Source: Ascidia mentula
Taxonomy: Eukaryota > Chordata > Ascidiacea > Phlebobranchia > Ascidiidae
Direction: 5' to 3'
Assembly: GCA_947561715.1 (NCBI GenBank)
Contig: OX387197.1
Coordinates: 20,072,266-20,136,265 of the forward strand
Length of the DNA stretch: 64,000 nt
Position numbers and translations under genes: made by a program. Shown here in pieces: positions 39,690 through 51,112 of this stretch (the first letter of the stretch is position 1; every line of letters begins with the position of its first letter). The notes under the pieces were generated by a model that was not told where the DNA came from, did no database searches, and saw only the letters and a program-made list of their open reading frames with translations.

Positions 39690-42600
39690 ATGGGGGAATT
39701 TAAAGGTAAAGTACCGCCATTCGTCCCGCTTAAACTTGGCTCTTTGGGTTCTGTTGTCACGTAGTTTTGTCACCTCATCAACACCTTATGTCAAAAGGGT
39801 CAGCAACATGTACTGAGAACGGATCATTGCAACGCTGTGTTAACGTGAGCAGATGTTAGCATAGCTGATTTTCTGAAAAGGAATTCAAGTCATGAGCCGA
39901 TTTTCTGGCTTTGGAAAACACATCAAAACCTACTTTTTTAGACACAAAGGTGCCCATAATATTTTTGTGCCGCCGTAACTGTTTGTTACTCCAGCTACTT
40001 GTATTTAGGAAAAGTTGCTGCAGTTGGAATTGGAGCAAGTTGTTCATGTCTTGTTTACTGGGGTGCTGTAAACCTTTCATCAAACTTCAATAAAAAACTT
40101 AGCATTCCTACCAATGTTTTAGAAACTGAAAAACTTAAAGCATATTTATATCTTGGGTAAGGTTATTTTTGTGAACAGTGAAATTAAAATCAAAATTGAA
40201 TTACTTTGCCCACAGGCATTCTAACATAAGTAAATATACTTTTGTCTAGTTATTTTGGCTATATGATTTTTGCTCAGAATAATTGCATTTATTTTATTGC
40301 TAGCAACAATAAGTTCTCACCCTATCATGAAAACCCAAATAAAGGATCACTAAGCCCTGAAGCCAGGCAAGCTATAAGGGAAATTTTTCCCGCCCCATTA
40401 GGTAAGTACATACAAAATGAGAAATTAAACTATTCAACAACTATATTATTTTTTCCAGCAAAACTTATCCTTCTGGTTGACCGAAAGGGTGTTGATCTGG
40501 CTGAGGATTATGTGTCACCTTGGTCTGTTCTCAGAGATTCTTATTCCAGAAACAAAGACATCAGATTAAAAACTGTTGAAAAAATTGCCTCTTATAAAGA
40601 TTGGAGTGGTATGTATTGTTTTTTTGCAATGTTGTAAGTAACATGATTGAAATACTGTGGAGTTAAACTGCATCAGTTTTAAAAGTGTGAGTTAAATAGA
40701 AGCATGCCTTGTATCAATTTTTTTGCACAAGGTTTGTGGTGAGGATAGCAGAAAAGAATTTTGATCTGAAGCAATTGTCTGGATAACTGCATGTTTTTGA
40801 AAAATGTTTGAGTTTGTGTTAGTTTTAGGATGTGCACAGTTTTTTGATGAAATTAAAATCTGGAATGAGGTTTTGTGAAGCAAAGTTTTACTAAACAAAG
40901 CACGTCAGTTATTCAGGGACATGTTTTGGCACAAATATATGCAATATTACGAGTTTAAATGTTGTGAGACAGAAAACAGACACAGAAAGAATAGAATAGG
41001 ATGGAAAGCCTCGTATAAGTTTGATGATAGTGATGATGACTTTCAAAATATTGACCTGGGTAAGTTTGGTTGCAGACGATGTTAGTTTGTGAAACTTGTT
41101 TTCAAAGTCCATAGTTTGTGTTTTTCAGTTAAAACGAGCAAACTCTTGATTCGATATACAACATAAATTTAAAATAAAGCTATTGTGATTTTTTGTACCA
41201 TTTTGACACGTAAAAACTTCCATACATTGTAAGCATTTCCTGAACACTATTTCTGTTTGTTTTTTACCAACAAACTACTTATGTACAGATGCTGAGTTTC
41301 GAACCTTAGCACAGGCTTTAGATCCAGTCACACTGGTGGGACTTGCTAGAACTTTTGATGTTGATATGCGACTCTTTCTACCTCCACCACCACTGAAACC
41401 ATTAAAAAATAACAATGAACTGGGTAAATTTGACAATATTATTCTTTTAGATATGCCTTCCCATGTAGGTATGAGATGTTTTCTATGTATGACTATAGTG
41501 AATCAACTTTTTATACTCATGTTCAGTTCGTTACAGCCAGTAAATCTATCTCTACCATTAAAACAAGTTTACATAAATGGCTGTTGTTTGATTTATTCTT
41601 TTTAGAGGACTTTCTTCGTGAAATGCTCTTCAGACTACCTCAAGAAGATGTGGAACAGTGTGTTCGCTATTTTACTTCAGGTGCCCTCAGTCTTAGTGAA
41701 GAACAGCAAATGAAAAGAGTAAACAGAGCACTATATTTTTTCTGAAACATAGTGATCCACATCTGTGCAGGTTCTTTTTGCTTGTTTCAGGGTGGGTTGT
41801 GGTGTTTTGGCGGAAATGGTTTAAATTACACACGCGACATAATGCCCCAGGAAAAAGTGGAATCTTTCTGCCTGCAAGCTTTGGTCAAACACTCTAAGGT
41901 AATATTTTGCTAATGCTGCCAGGCATGTTACGGCTTGAAAAGAAGCGATTTTTTTTTTATTTTGACGGTTATGGCACTTTCCGGTTGTTCTACTTCGGGA
42001 AAAAAAAATTCGTTAGAAAGGGAAGTTGCCTTCCTTCCTGTAAGTAGGTTGTAACATATTTTTGGAACAGTTGTAATCCCTGGTTGCTTGCTTTCGATGC
42101 TTTGATCATTCGATCAGTCTAGATCTAGAAGGTGTTGACGGCCTAGAGCTTGTTTCGTGCCTTACAAACTCGTTAATGCCTGTGTACGTTTGTTTTAGCA
42201 AACAAAGTAAACTTTTTTAAAGTCAGCCCCATAGTGAAGATTCAATATCGTGTGTTGAGTGAAAATCTTGACGAAATCGCCATCTTTGCCTCCAGTGTCA
42301 AAAATATTTTAAAGCTTCATGTTACCGGAAGATATGGTTTTTAGTTTAGTCAAAATGTTTTGTTCACGTTAAGTTCTGGGCTGGGATTTGGCTTTTCTTG
42401 CTAACGCGCGTCGGCCGTTCGAAGAGTCTGTAGGGACGGATTTTAACTAATTCAGACAAAACCATCTCAAAAGCAAAATATGTGTGATTGTGAAGCTACG
42501 ACACATTACCAGAATCCATATCACCTTAGTAGTTTTAGGATTAAGATGTATTATCCCCTTACCGATTTGTATCTTGCTAACTACATCACACTAAAAACGC

Positions 42601-45600
42601 GACGACCCGAAAAAATAGCGCACTTACTCTTTGGTCGATGTTATGCTTAACTCAAATTGCACTATTTCAGGTAAGCGACTTCGTAACTCCATTACCGGGT
42701 TACCTTTATGTATTGGTGGTTGCGTCCAGTATATTGTAACAGACTTAAATCCATAAACTGAAAAACCTATTTTGTGCATTCTGTCAGTTTGAGGAGCATT
42801 GTGCGATGATGGTGGATATGGGTGTCTTGCAACTACTGCAAAGAATCAAAAAACTTCGCCCCAACAACTGGAAAATCCAACGTAACATAGTCAGGTTGGT
42901 ACCAAAGGCAAAGTATTTTGTTATAAAACCCAACGATACCAACTGTTGCAGGATAATAGGGAATATTTGTCGATACCAACGATTTCATCCTCAGATATAT
43001 CGTTCCGGTTGGGTGACTTTGCTCGCCGAACTGTGCAATTCCGGCCACGCACCCATGAGAATGCAGGTACGCCCATATTGCGCCACCTGACGACTAAAGC
43101 ACAATATTTCGCACTCACTACAAGCAATTTACATTTGGTTGCTTTTATTTTCAGGCCTCTCGTGCTTTGGCAAATCTGGACCGTGACACGATGAAAGACG
43201 TGTTTGAGGATGGGGCATATCTCGTCTATCCAAGATATAGATCGAAGTAAGGGGAAACTTCTTAAAACCAAACATAAACAAAGAAATTTTTTTCTAATTT
43301 CTGCCAACATTATGTCTAATGCTAACATCATTTCTATTTTGTTCGTATACTGTCCTCTCGTATGTCTGTATGCAGTTATATAACGTAGGTTTACGATCTA
43401 AAGTACTAAGCAAACGATTTTATCGTTGGTATTTTGTCCCGGGACTCAACTCTGGCCCAAACCAGTAATATGTAATCGCCAATGCTCAGTTCATGTTTGT
43501 CTACTAACACCGACAACAACACCAACCGCAAATGAAGAGAAAATCGCCCACTGAGCTCCGAAGCTTTTACTTACAAGCTAAACAGCTAAAACGGGCGCGA
43601 ATTTGTCCACCTGGAAATCCTTAATCGCCGCCCGAAAATCCATTCTCGCAGGGATTACGATTCGCATTTAATCCCGATCGACGCAGGAGAAGCGCTCCGC
43701 GCAGCGCACCCAGCGGAATTCGGGTATTTTGGTTCGAACGTGTTTGGTTTGTCGACAGATTAAAGCCCGAAGCCGATGTTGTGTTTATACACGGACTGAT
43801 GGGAGGAGCGTTTTACTCGTGGAGACAACAGGAGGGAGTGAACCAGAATGAGGAGGATCGGACCGATTGTTGGCCGGAAGTAAGTTTATCTATTTACCGC
43901 AAGATGGCGCTACATCTTGTGCACAAGTTTAGTTGGAAGTGCAAACGCACCCTGACGCATTGGTCGCGCCCGACCAATATACCAAGAAAAAAATCTGATC
44001 GGGATTCGTGCCCAGGATGTCCTGGGTTCAAATCCCGGTGTGGTCAAAAAAAACCTGGAAACCAAATTAAGATATTTGCAAATTAAATTTAAGTTGCGGG
44101 CTTTGGTAATGAACGACGCTCTGTTTGGCTTCGGATTGGTGGATACAGGGTATATGTGTTTTTTGCGGATACGAAATAGAAACAATGTATTATGTATTTT
44201 TTGTGTGTTATAATGTTGCAATATTCTGGAAAAATGTAAGTGCATGTTTAGATGCCAAATTTTTTAGACAAGTTCAGCAAGTCAGGGCAGAAGAACAAAA
44301 AAATACACTAAGAATTAACAAAGGCAACGAATTTAATCTTTTCTGCAATAAAACAGGCGGATAATTTTGCGTCTATGAAACGGTTACCAATTTTAACGCG
44401 GTGTTTTGTATCTCATTTCTACTCTGAACTTTGGCCTAAATTGATGTTTGGTACTTACTAAACTTTTGCAGAGAAAAAAATAGTTTTTTTAGTGAAACGA
44501 GAAAAACTTGTGACGTCACAAACCAATAGCAGCTGTCTGATTTGATTAAGTCTATCACAACCTATCTAATTTTCAATCGCTTGGTGGTGCAAAAGAAGCG
44601 CCAATGCTATTCCGGGTTTCTGTATTTCCTCGTTCACATGTCGAGGGTTGCCCTTTTGTTTAAATTTTCAAGAGTTTTCATTTCAAAGGACTGGATTCCA
44701 CGTGACCTCCCGGGTTGTAGGGTTATGTGTGTTGAGTACGACACCGAGTTGAGTGAATGGATGGCTCTGTGCCCCCACGAAACTGAGAGACGAACCATCT
44801 CTTTCCGAAGCAAAACAATTCTTGATAAAATGAAACTTGCCGGCCTCGGTGACAGGTAAATCACCATGACGTCACAAATTTATAACGTTGGTTCGTCCCT
44901 TTTTGTTTGCTCGCACGAAAAACAGTATTCCACATGAAGTACACCTAGCTCGATAACCGTCTTCCACACTTCTTTTATATTTGCATGTTAGTCTTATCAT
45001 GTAAAAACGAAGTATTTGACTTTATCACAGGCCAATCGTGTGGGTGGCTCATTCAATGGGAGGGCTTATCGTTAAGCACTTGCTCATGGACGCCATGCAA
45101 AACTCAAAGAAATACGGCAAGATACTGAAGAAAACCAAGTTTGTTGATCATGTTTTATTCGTACTTGCAATGCTAAATGCGTTTGTTTCTATTTAGGGGC
45201 GTGTTGTTCTACAGCACTCCGCACTTTGGTTCTCAACTGGCCAACTATTCACGCAAGATTCGACGTCTGCTTTTTCCTTCTGTGGAAGTGATGGAACTTA
45301 GCCATGGTAAGTTGAGGCTTATTTTGAAAAATCCAAATGATTTCGTTTCCACTAGTGTAAGTAGAGTGGTTAATATCGTAACATGTTGCCGGTGTCTTGG
45401 CGAACCCCTATATTTAGATAGATATTATACTTATTTTTGTATCTATTTTATAAATTATTTATCGTAAATTGAGCTGAAGAAAGTACATGCATTGCTTTGA
45501 TCTATTATGTCCCATCAGTGTACGTCACAGATCATTTTGGCTCATTTGCTGCTACAAAATGTCGAATGTGTTTTTAAAAGGTTACAACTAACTACTATTT

Positions 45601-47146
45601 CATACACTTTTCGTATCACTTTAAATTTGAGCTGTCGACATTTTTAGGGAAAACATGCATTTTCACGACACAAAAATCGTATACATATTTCGAATAAAGG
45701 TAGCGTTTAGTAATAATTTACATTTTACACAGACCATGCGAGTGTTGAGTGTTGTTTTTTCAAACCGTTGTTTTTCTGGAAACTTTTTTATCCAACAAAC
45801 CAATTTCATTAAACCCCCATCACTGACCATCGCAAAAGCTGATTTGTGAACAAAATCGAATCAAACATCAAATTGCGTAAAAAATTGACTTCATTAACCT
45901 GTCGTATTTTCGCAACAAGACCTTCCACGCAAGGCCCGAAATCGATCGACGGTCGGATAAGTAGGCGCATTTCTTTTATCTCGGCCTTTGGTATCTCGTT
46001 GACACATTAGTGCGCGGAAACGCATTGATTTTGTCACGGATTTGCTGATCTGTGTTTTTGCGTTAGATCGCGCCGCTCGATTGGCTGATGATGCACTCTG
46101 CGTCAAGTGTCACTCACACAAAACACAGACAACAAATTATTACCAATATTCCACAATAATGTCGGCTTTTCTTTGTTGTTTATCTGAAGTTCATCATTAC
46201 AACAATTACTAGCACATCTTCAGCATGACGAGTTGTCCATTGTTAAGCAAGCTCACTATATGGACTCATAATTTGAGGCGTTTAATCCTCTTGACACTTA
46301 ATATTTTTGCAGACTCGCCTACTTTAGGTGTACTTAACGAAAACTTGCGCCACCTGGTGGAGAACACGAAGTTGCGTGTGTTGAGTTTCGGGGAAATGCA
46401 GACCACCAACATCGGACTTGGGCCGCACATCAAGATCCATATCGTTCCGCCAGAATCGGCAGGTAACCCACAACCCCCATTAGTGTCAGAGTTTGAAATG
46501 ATTCAACTGTTTGTTATTAGGACTATTATAGCTTTGAGCCGTGTGTGTGCTTTGATTTTAAACAACTTATACATGCTGCAAAGTGTTGGAAAAATCAGTT
46601 TGCGTCATGCGCTATATCTGGTTGCCATGACATGGAGACGATGTTTGAAAGAGTGCGATGGTAGTCATCCTATTTCGGCACTACATAATAAGGTCTTTGT
46701 TATGGATTATGGGCGACTATTTCTTTAATGGTTGCCCTGTGACGCTAATCACTGCAGCAAGTTATTTGTGTTATTTTGCCTCAAAACCCCGAGAGACTTC
46801 AAATAAAGTCCATATATTTTGACTAAGTTTGTTTCTGCTTGTTTAGATGCCCAACATTTATTCAGTTTTTACCTCGTAGCGATGTGAAAATGTGTGTATT
46901 TCATAATTCTCAACCAACAACATTAAATATGCTTCAGATCCCGGCGTTGGAGAATTCATTCTTGCGGACACAAACCACCTGAACATATGCAAACCATCGA
47001 GCAGGCACAGTTCTTTGTATCAACAAACGGTCAAGTTCATTCGTTCGTGCGTGGCCCCGCCCCCAACCAGCGAAACGTCTGCCAGTGAATCAACACAGTC
47101 TCAACCTGACACCTCTCCTCTTAACAATAATCCGTTTGTCTGGTGA
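39690..47146 (+). CDS. SERAC1: SERAC1, serine active site containing protein 1
   Basis: SERAC1 acts at mitochondria-ER contacts in phosphatidylglycerol remodelling and cholesterol trafficking. Exons: 39690-39705, 40009-40156, 40304-40401, 40459-40608, 41289-41423, 41606-41718, 41791-41898, 42788-42894, 42952-43066, 43155-43246, 43759-43879, 44689-44855, 45031-45138, 45197-45306, 46313-46462, 46938-47146. The frame is continuous and gives 648 aa, against about 654 in human. One hydrophobic segment lies at about residues 7-22, then a helical (ARM-like) half with [10 protein letters not shown], then an alpha/beta hydrolase half: [12 protein letters not shown], the nucleophile Ser465 in VAHSMGGL (human has SHSMG at the same place) and NHLNICKP near the end. 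The start was chosen because MGEFKG supplies phase 1 for the next exon and sits in good initiation context; it has the least support of all exons. AATAAA is at 47183. Confidence 0.93.
43995..44045 (+). repeat. tRNA-like 3' half (possible SINE remnant)
   Basis: The sequence contains a perfect Pol III B-box, GGTTCAAATCC (44025-44035). It is flanked by a 5-bp T-stem (CTGGG/CCCGG) with a 7-base loop and followed by an acceptor-like GTGTGGTCA and an A-run. No matching 5' tRNA half or anticodon arm can be folded upstream, so it is not a working tRNA gene. It lies in a SERAC1 intron directly before the LINE fragment. Confidence 0.5.
44080..44345 (+). mobile_element. Decayed non-LTR retrotransposon (LINE) 3' end
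   Basis: Two overlapping frames together look like the C-terminus of a LINE ORF2. An upstream part reads [14 protein letters not shown] (from 44109). A part in another frame reads [19 protein letters not shown] followed by YNVAIFW (from about 44149), which matches the C-x2-C ... ET ... C ... FW finger of zf-RVT domains. A frameshift of the LINE frame lies between the two parts, and the His of the finger is replaced by Tyr, so the copy is dead. It is inserted in the SERAC1 intron 43880-44688 in sense orientation. The clade is not resolved. Confidence 0.6.
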
Positions 47147-47182
47147 CGTCAATGAACGTCATTTCGTGTAACTGTGATCACT

Positions 47183-47188
47183 AATAAA
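47183..47188 (+). other. SERAC1 poly(A) signal
   Basis: AATAAA 37 bases after the SERAC1 stop codon. Confidence 0.7.
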
Positions 47189-47623
47189 GTTTCGTTTTTA
47201 TAAGGTTTTTGCCTAAGTAGGTAAATTCCTCCAGTTTTATTTAAATTTCAAGTTGGCAGTGTTTTAAATTTGAAGTTTTCAGTTTGTCGTATTTGTTTTG
47301 TCATTTATGTTCCTTATGTGATCTGTGCAACTCACTGTGTACTTTTACCTTACTTTGTTCGCCTGTTGTTGCAAGAGCGTTCTTCGGTACAGTTAAGCAC
47401 GTTCTTTACCACTGACAATGTTTGATGCATGTTGTTAATATGCCTAATTTCATCTTATAACACAGATTCGTGTTTTATGTTCGCAGCTTTGTCCAGTTAT
47501 TTCTGGTATTAATATTAGTTAAACTACTGGAAAAAAAGAGTAAACAGCCGTGAGCAGGTACGTTTTGAGTATATGTTTAGTAATATTGTGTCAATAATTT
47601 TTTTGTGTATTTTTACTACTTGT

Positions 47624-47649
47624 TTTTTTTCCTGTTTTGTTTTATAGAA
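47624..47649 (+). other. Pyrimidine tract and AG two bases before an ATG
   Basis: A long T-rich tract ends in TATAG at 47643-47647, with the start codon of the dehydratase at 47650. This is either the acceptor of a 5' UTR intron (a possible 5' exon ends at 47557 with a GTACGT donor) or a spliced-leader trans-splice acceptor, as used by tunicates. Confidence 0.55.
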
Positions 47650-49700
47650 ATGGAAAGCAAACAGGAGTTGGATGCAGAGCTATTGGCTCGGGCACATAAT
47701 ATTGTTAAGGAATCAACGGAGTGTGTGAGGACACCCCTCTTAAAGAATGTGGAAAGTTTGGGATTTATTGACGCACCGGAAGGCGTGGAAGTCCATTTGA
47801 AGCTGGAAAACATGCAAACAACTGGTAATTATTTTATCACACTTTATTGTATCGATCTATGAACGGATTGTGACTAATCAAATATAATAATAAAGCTTAT
47901 AAACGTATGACATTCAACAATTTTTTTCATAAACTATTATCGACCTTTCATATAGGATCCTTCAAAAGTCGCGGTTTGGCCTCGCAAATGGCTTTTGCAT
48001 CGGAGGAAATTCTATCGGGTCGCAAACCTCTGGTAACCATGTCTGCTGGAAACTACGGTAAAGCTTTCGCCACAGCTTGCCGGAATCGAGGCCTAAAGGG
48101 GAACGTGATCATGCCCGTCACCGTCCCTGACAGCCGCCAGAAACTAATCGAGGTAATATTTTTAAGTGCGGGTATTGACTGGATAACGATTGCAGTAAAA
48201 ATCTCCTCATGGTAAATGCCTACGTTAAAAAATATTGGTTTTCAATCCCCTGTTATGACGTTGCGGCACTAAAACAAAATTCAATTCCAAGTAGATAAAG
48301 AAGGGTATTGAATTTGCAAAGATTAGTTTGCGTACTTCACTGTTCGATGAATGACGATTGTTTATTGGTCATTTGTATCGAAAGCCATGTAATTAGAATA
48401 TTACACTTGTAACATGTTCTGGAAAAAAACACATTTCTTTTTGTTTTCATTTTCGCATAACCGGAAAAGATCGATTAACTTCTCTAGATTCATCTAACAA
48501 TCAGATAATTATAATTGTAGAGCATGGGATGTAACGTCATTCGCGTACCTACCACTGAGTTGGCTTCCACCGTGGACAAGATGGTCAGCGAAGGCATGAC
48601 GTACCTTCACTCTTTTGATGACGTCAATATTATGGCTGGTTATGGAAGGTACATTACCTCATATTTATGACCACTGCCCAATGCCATAATAACACAAATA
48701 TGTTATTAATACAGATTTGTATGATATTTTAGACGCATATTGTCTAACATATTATTCAAGCGCATGTACGTTTAAGACACATATTGTGGACGTTGTATTT
48801 GGAAAACAATACAAGAATCCAAAAAATCACTGGCATTGTATATGTCTACCTACTAGAATCTGCACAAGAGCTAACAATTACATCCGTCACTAAGCAGTTT
48901 GTTACCGTTACACAGTGTGGCTGAGGAGATTACTGATGAGGTTACACCTGACATTGTGTTGGTTTGTTGTGGAGGAGGAGGTTTGGTTACTGGCATCGCA
49001 ACCTCGCTAAAGTTGCGAGGATTTGAAAAATGTCGAATTTACGGTGTTGAACCTGAAACAGGTAAGTTATATACCAAGTGTAAACTACGATGTCAAAGCA
49101 ACCAAGTCAAAATGTTTTTTTTGGAACATAAAATGAACTTGAAAAGCCCACATGTACGTACACGATTGTCAACATCCTAAGACGACAGATGATACCAAGT
49201 ATCGACCGACATTGTCATGCTATGTTTTGAATAACTTCTTACTAAAAAATAAGCATATGTTTTGAAATTATATTTTAAATGAAACACAGCAGACTTGCAA
49301 ATGCAGACAATTGCTTATATTTTCATAAACGTATTGGGTTTTCTTGTATATTACAGCCAATACAATGCAGCTTAGCTTCGAAATGGGAAAAGCTGCCTCA
49401 CTCCCAACCGTTCGCAGTATAGCCGCTGGTCTCGCTCCACCATTTGCCGGCACGCTTTGCTACAAATACGCGAGTCAGTATGTTGAAGGTATCATAACAC
49501 TAAGTGACGCCGAAATCGCCAACGCGACGAAGGCCCTCTACCATCGCGGCATTCTGGCGGAACCTTCTGGCGCCGCCGCTTTTGGGGCCCTCAAGTTTGG
49601 TAAAGTCCCCGAGCTGGGAGGTACCGTGGTTGTCGTGGTAACAGGCAGCAACGTCACGCCGTCTGAAATGGCGACGTTGTTCGAACAGTTCGCTTTGTGA
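47650..49700 (+). CDS. PLP-dependent serine/threonine dehydratase family enzyme
   Basis: This is a fold-type II PLP enzyme of the L-threonine ammonia-lyase / serine racemase / phenylserine dehydratase-like group, which deaminate or racemise hydroxy-amino acids. Exons: 47650-47824, 47956-48152, 48521-48648, 48916-49061, 49357-49700, giving 329 aa. The catalytic Lys is in TTGSFKSRG (Lys62), the substrate loop is SAGNYGKAFA, the phosphate-binding loop is CCGGGG, and VVTGSNV near the end replaces the usual SGGN. For the fourth exon the acceptor at 48914-48915 is preferred over the one at 48896-48897: both keep phase, but the first gives GYGSVAEEI, which aligns with the family without a gap. The closest relatives by memory are the invertebrate/fish threonine ammonia-lyase-like proteins rather than true serine racemase. 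It follows SERAC1 in tandem; no shared function is evident. Confidence 0.9.
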
Positions 49701-50329
49701 ATAATTTATTGGCGTACAGACAGGCGCTCTCCTGCTAATTTAATCCCGGTTCATTTTTCGATCTTGTGTCAACATGGTCGTCTGGAGCAAAGAACATAAC
49801 GCATTGATTTCAGATGATAATTTTGTTTTGATAGTTAACCGTGTGGCTCGCCTGCCTGTTTTATCATTAATTGCGTAAAGTTATGTGCATTCCAATACAC
49901 CTCAATCATTGTAATTGGTGACCACTGTTTTCCGCAAATATGCAATTTTTCGTTGGTGTTTTTTTGCATAGTTTTTCATGCTCAGTGCATCTGCACAATA
50001 CTGCTTTATGTGTTGTTGGTGTTTGGGGCTTGTATCAGTGTGTAGACAAGTGTAACACATGCGATGTAAATTATGCATGCCATCGATTTCGCACCGTTTT
50101 TCACGACAACACGTTTTATTATTGAAAAGCACGTCTGGAATTTCAGCAGTGTGGAGTCTCATTACCAATCCACCATCCGGCGACGAAAGCACCAAACAAA
50201 AAAACTAATTCCTTTAAAAAGCAAGTCGTTTATTCAATAACACTAAATTTTTCTTCCACAGATCATTTTTTCACAATCAAATACATGCATTTTATCCCAC
50301 TTCCGTGCATACAATAAAGTTGTTTGCAT
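49701..50329. other. Convergent 3' intergenic region
   Basis: This region lies between the dehydratase (+) and the SET gene (-). On the minus strand an AATAAA (50229-50234) lies about 100 bases past the SET gene stop and is its likely poly(A) signal. No canonical signal was seen for the dehydratase close to its stop. Confidence 0.6.
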
Positions 50330-51112
50330 TCATTTTATTGATTCGCCAGACACTAATGATTTGTCGTAGGGAAGAAATACCTCGCATGTGGCAGCACCAC
50401 AAAGGCACTTTTTTCTGTCCACGCCTTGAATGTTTTTCGCAGTGTTTGATTTTCCACCGCCGTAGTGGAAGGTGAGCTCTTCGCCAGGAAGAATAAACCT
50501 TCGAGCAAAAAGCGCCAAAAGCGGTATTTCCGAGTCCACTCTGACGGGTACCATGACCAAATTAGGGTCACAACTGTGGTTCATCCACCGACCCACGTTA
50601 CCACGTCTCCTTGGATCCACGTATGTCCGGGTCACGTGACCGTCCGCCTGATACTCTCGTACCGCAATGACGTAATTCATGTCGTCGGCCGACAGTCGCT
50701 CGTACCGTCGCACAGCCTCGTCGGCGCTTAGGACTTCGCCCGCATATTCGCAAACAAACTCACCACGATCAATGGCTTCCAAAGCTCGCGCGCCAACACC
50801 CTTGTCGCACTGGAACAATGTTATTGGCCGCTGCAGACGATTCTGCGCCAAACGATTCGTGCACTGGTAGCCGCATTTGCACATAGAGTTGCACTCAAAA
50901 ATTGGCGGCAGAGGATGGTTACAATCGCTGGAATGAGCATCAATGCTGATTAACATCCACTTTCCCGCCGAGGTCTGTGTGTAACTGGCTCCGAATCTTT
51001 CCAAACAGCTGCAATCGTCTCCACATGTCAACTTGGCGCACAAACACCCTTCGTAACATATTTCGCTTGGATCCAATCCGCTCGTGGATGACCGAACGTT
51101 GCAGGGAGTGTA
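50330..51112 (-). CDS. SETMAR-like SET-domain lysine methyltransferase (main exon, first exon missing)
   Basis: A single exon of 260 codons covers pre-SET, SET and post-SET. It begins at YTPCNV after a TTTGTACAG acceptor, which is the same place where human SETMAR has an intron before YTPDHV. Pre-SET cysteines run from CYEGCLCAKLTC to CNSMCKCGYQC. SET motifs are VGARALEAI, EFVCEYAGEVL, the SAM/lysine-binding GRWMNHSCDPNL and ELTFHYGG. The post-SET is CLCGAATC. Such proteins methylate histone H3 in the nucleus. There is no in-frame ATG upstream of the pre-SET in this exon, so a start exon must lie at higher coordinates; I could not place it. No mariner transposase follows, as expected outside anthropoid primates, where SETMAR is a fusion. 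Confidence 0.88.
   Translation of the reverse strand, partial: YTPCNVRSSTSGLDPSEICYEGCLCAKLTCGDDCSCLERFGASYTQTSAGKWMLISIDAHSSDCNHPLPPIFECNSMCKCGYQCTNRLAQNRLQRPITLFQCDKGVGARALEAIDRGEFVCEYAGEVLSADEAVRRYERLSADDMNYVIAVREYQADGHVTRTYVDPRRRGNVGRWMNHSCDPNLVMVPVRVDSEIPLLALFARRFILPGEELTFHYGGGKSNTAKNIQGVDRKKCLCGAATCEVFLPYDKSLVSGESIK

Noticed and set aside
40216-40229. Tiny possible SERAC1 exon between two AG/GT signals
   Set aside because: Including it breaks the frame, whereas joining 40156 directly to 40304 keeps phase and gives a good match to SERAC1.
43960-44045. Functional tRNA gene
   Set aside because: Only the T-arm half folds; no anticodon or D-arm partner is present upstream.
46225-46728. Long open frame around a SERAC1 exon
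   Set aside because: Only 46313-46462 is exon; the rest is flanking intron read through.
47144-47650. SERAC1 and dehydratase as a tunicate operon
   Set aside because: About 500 bases and a poly(A) signal separate them, more than the very short spacing of known tunicate operons; no evidence for a shared transcript.
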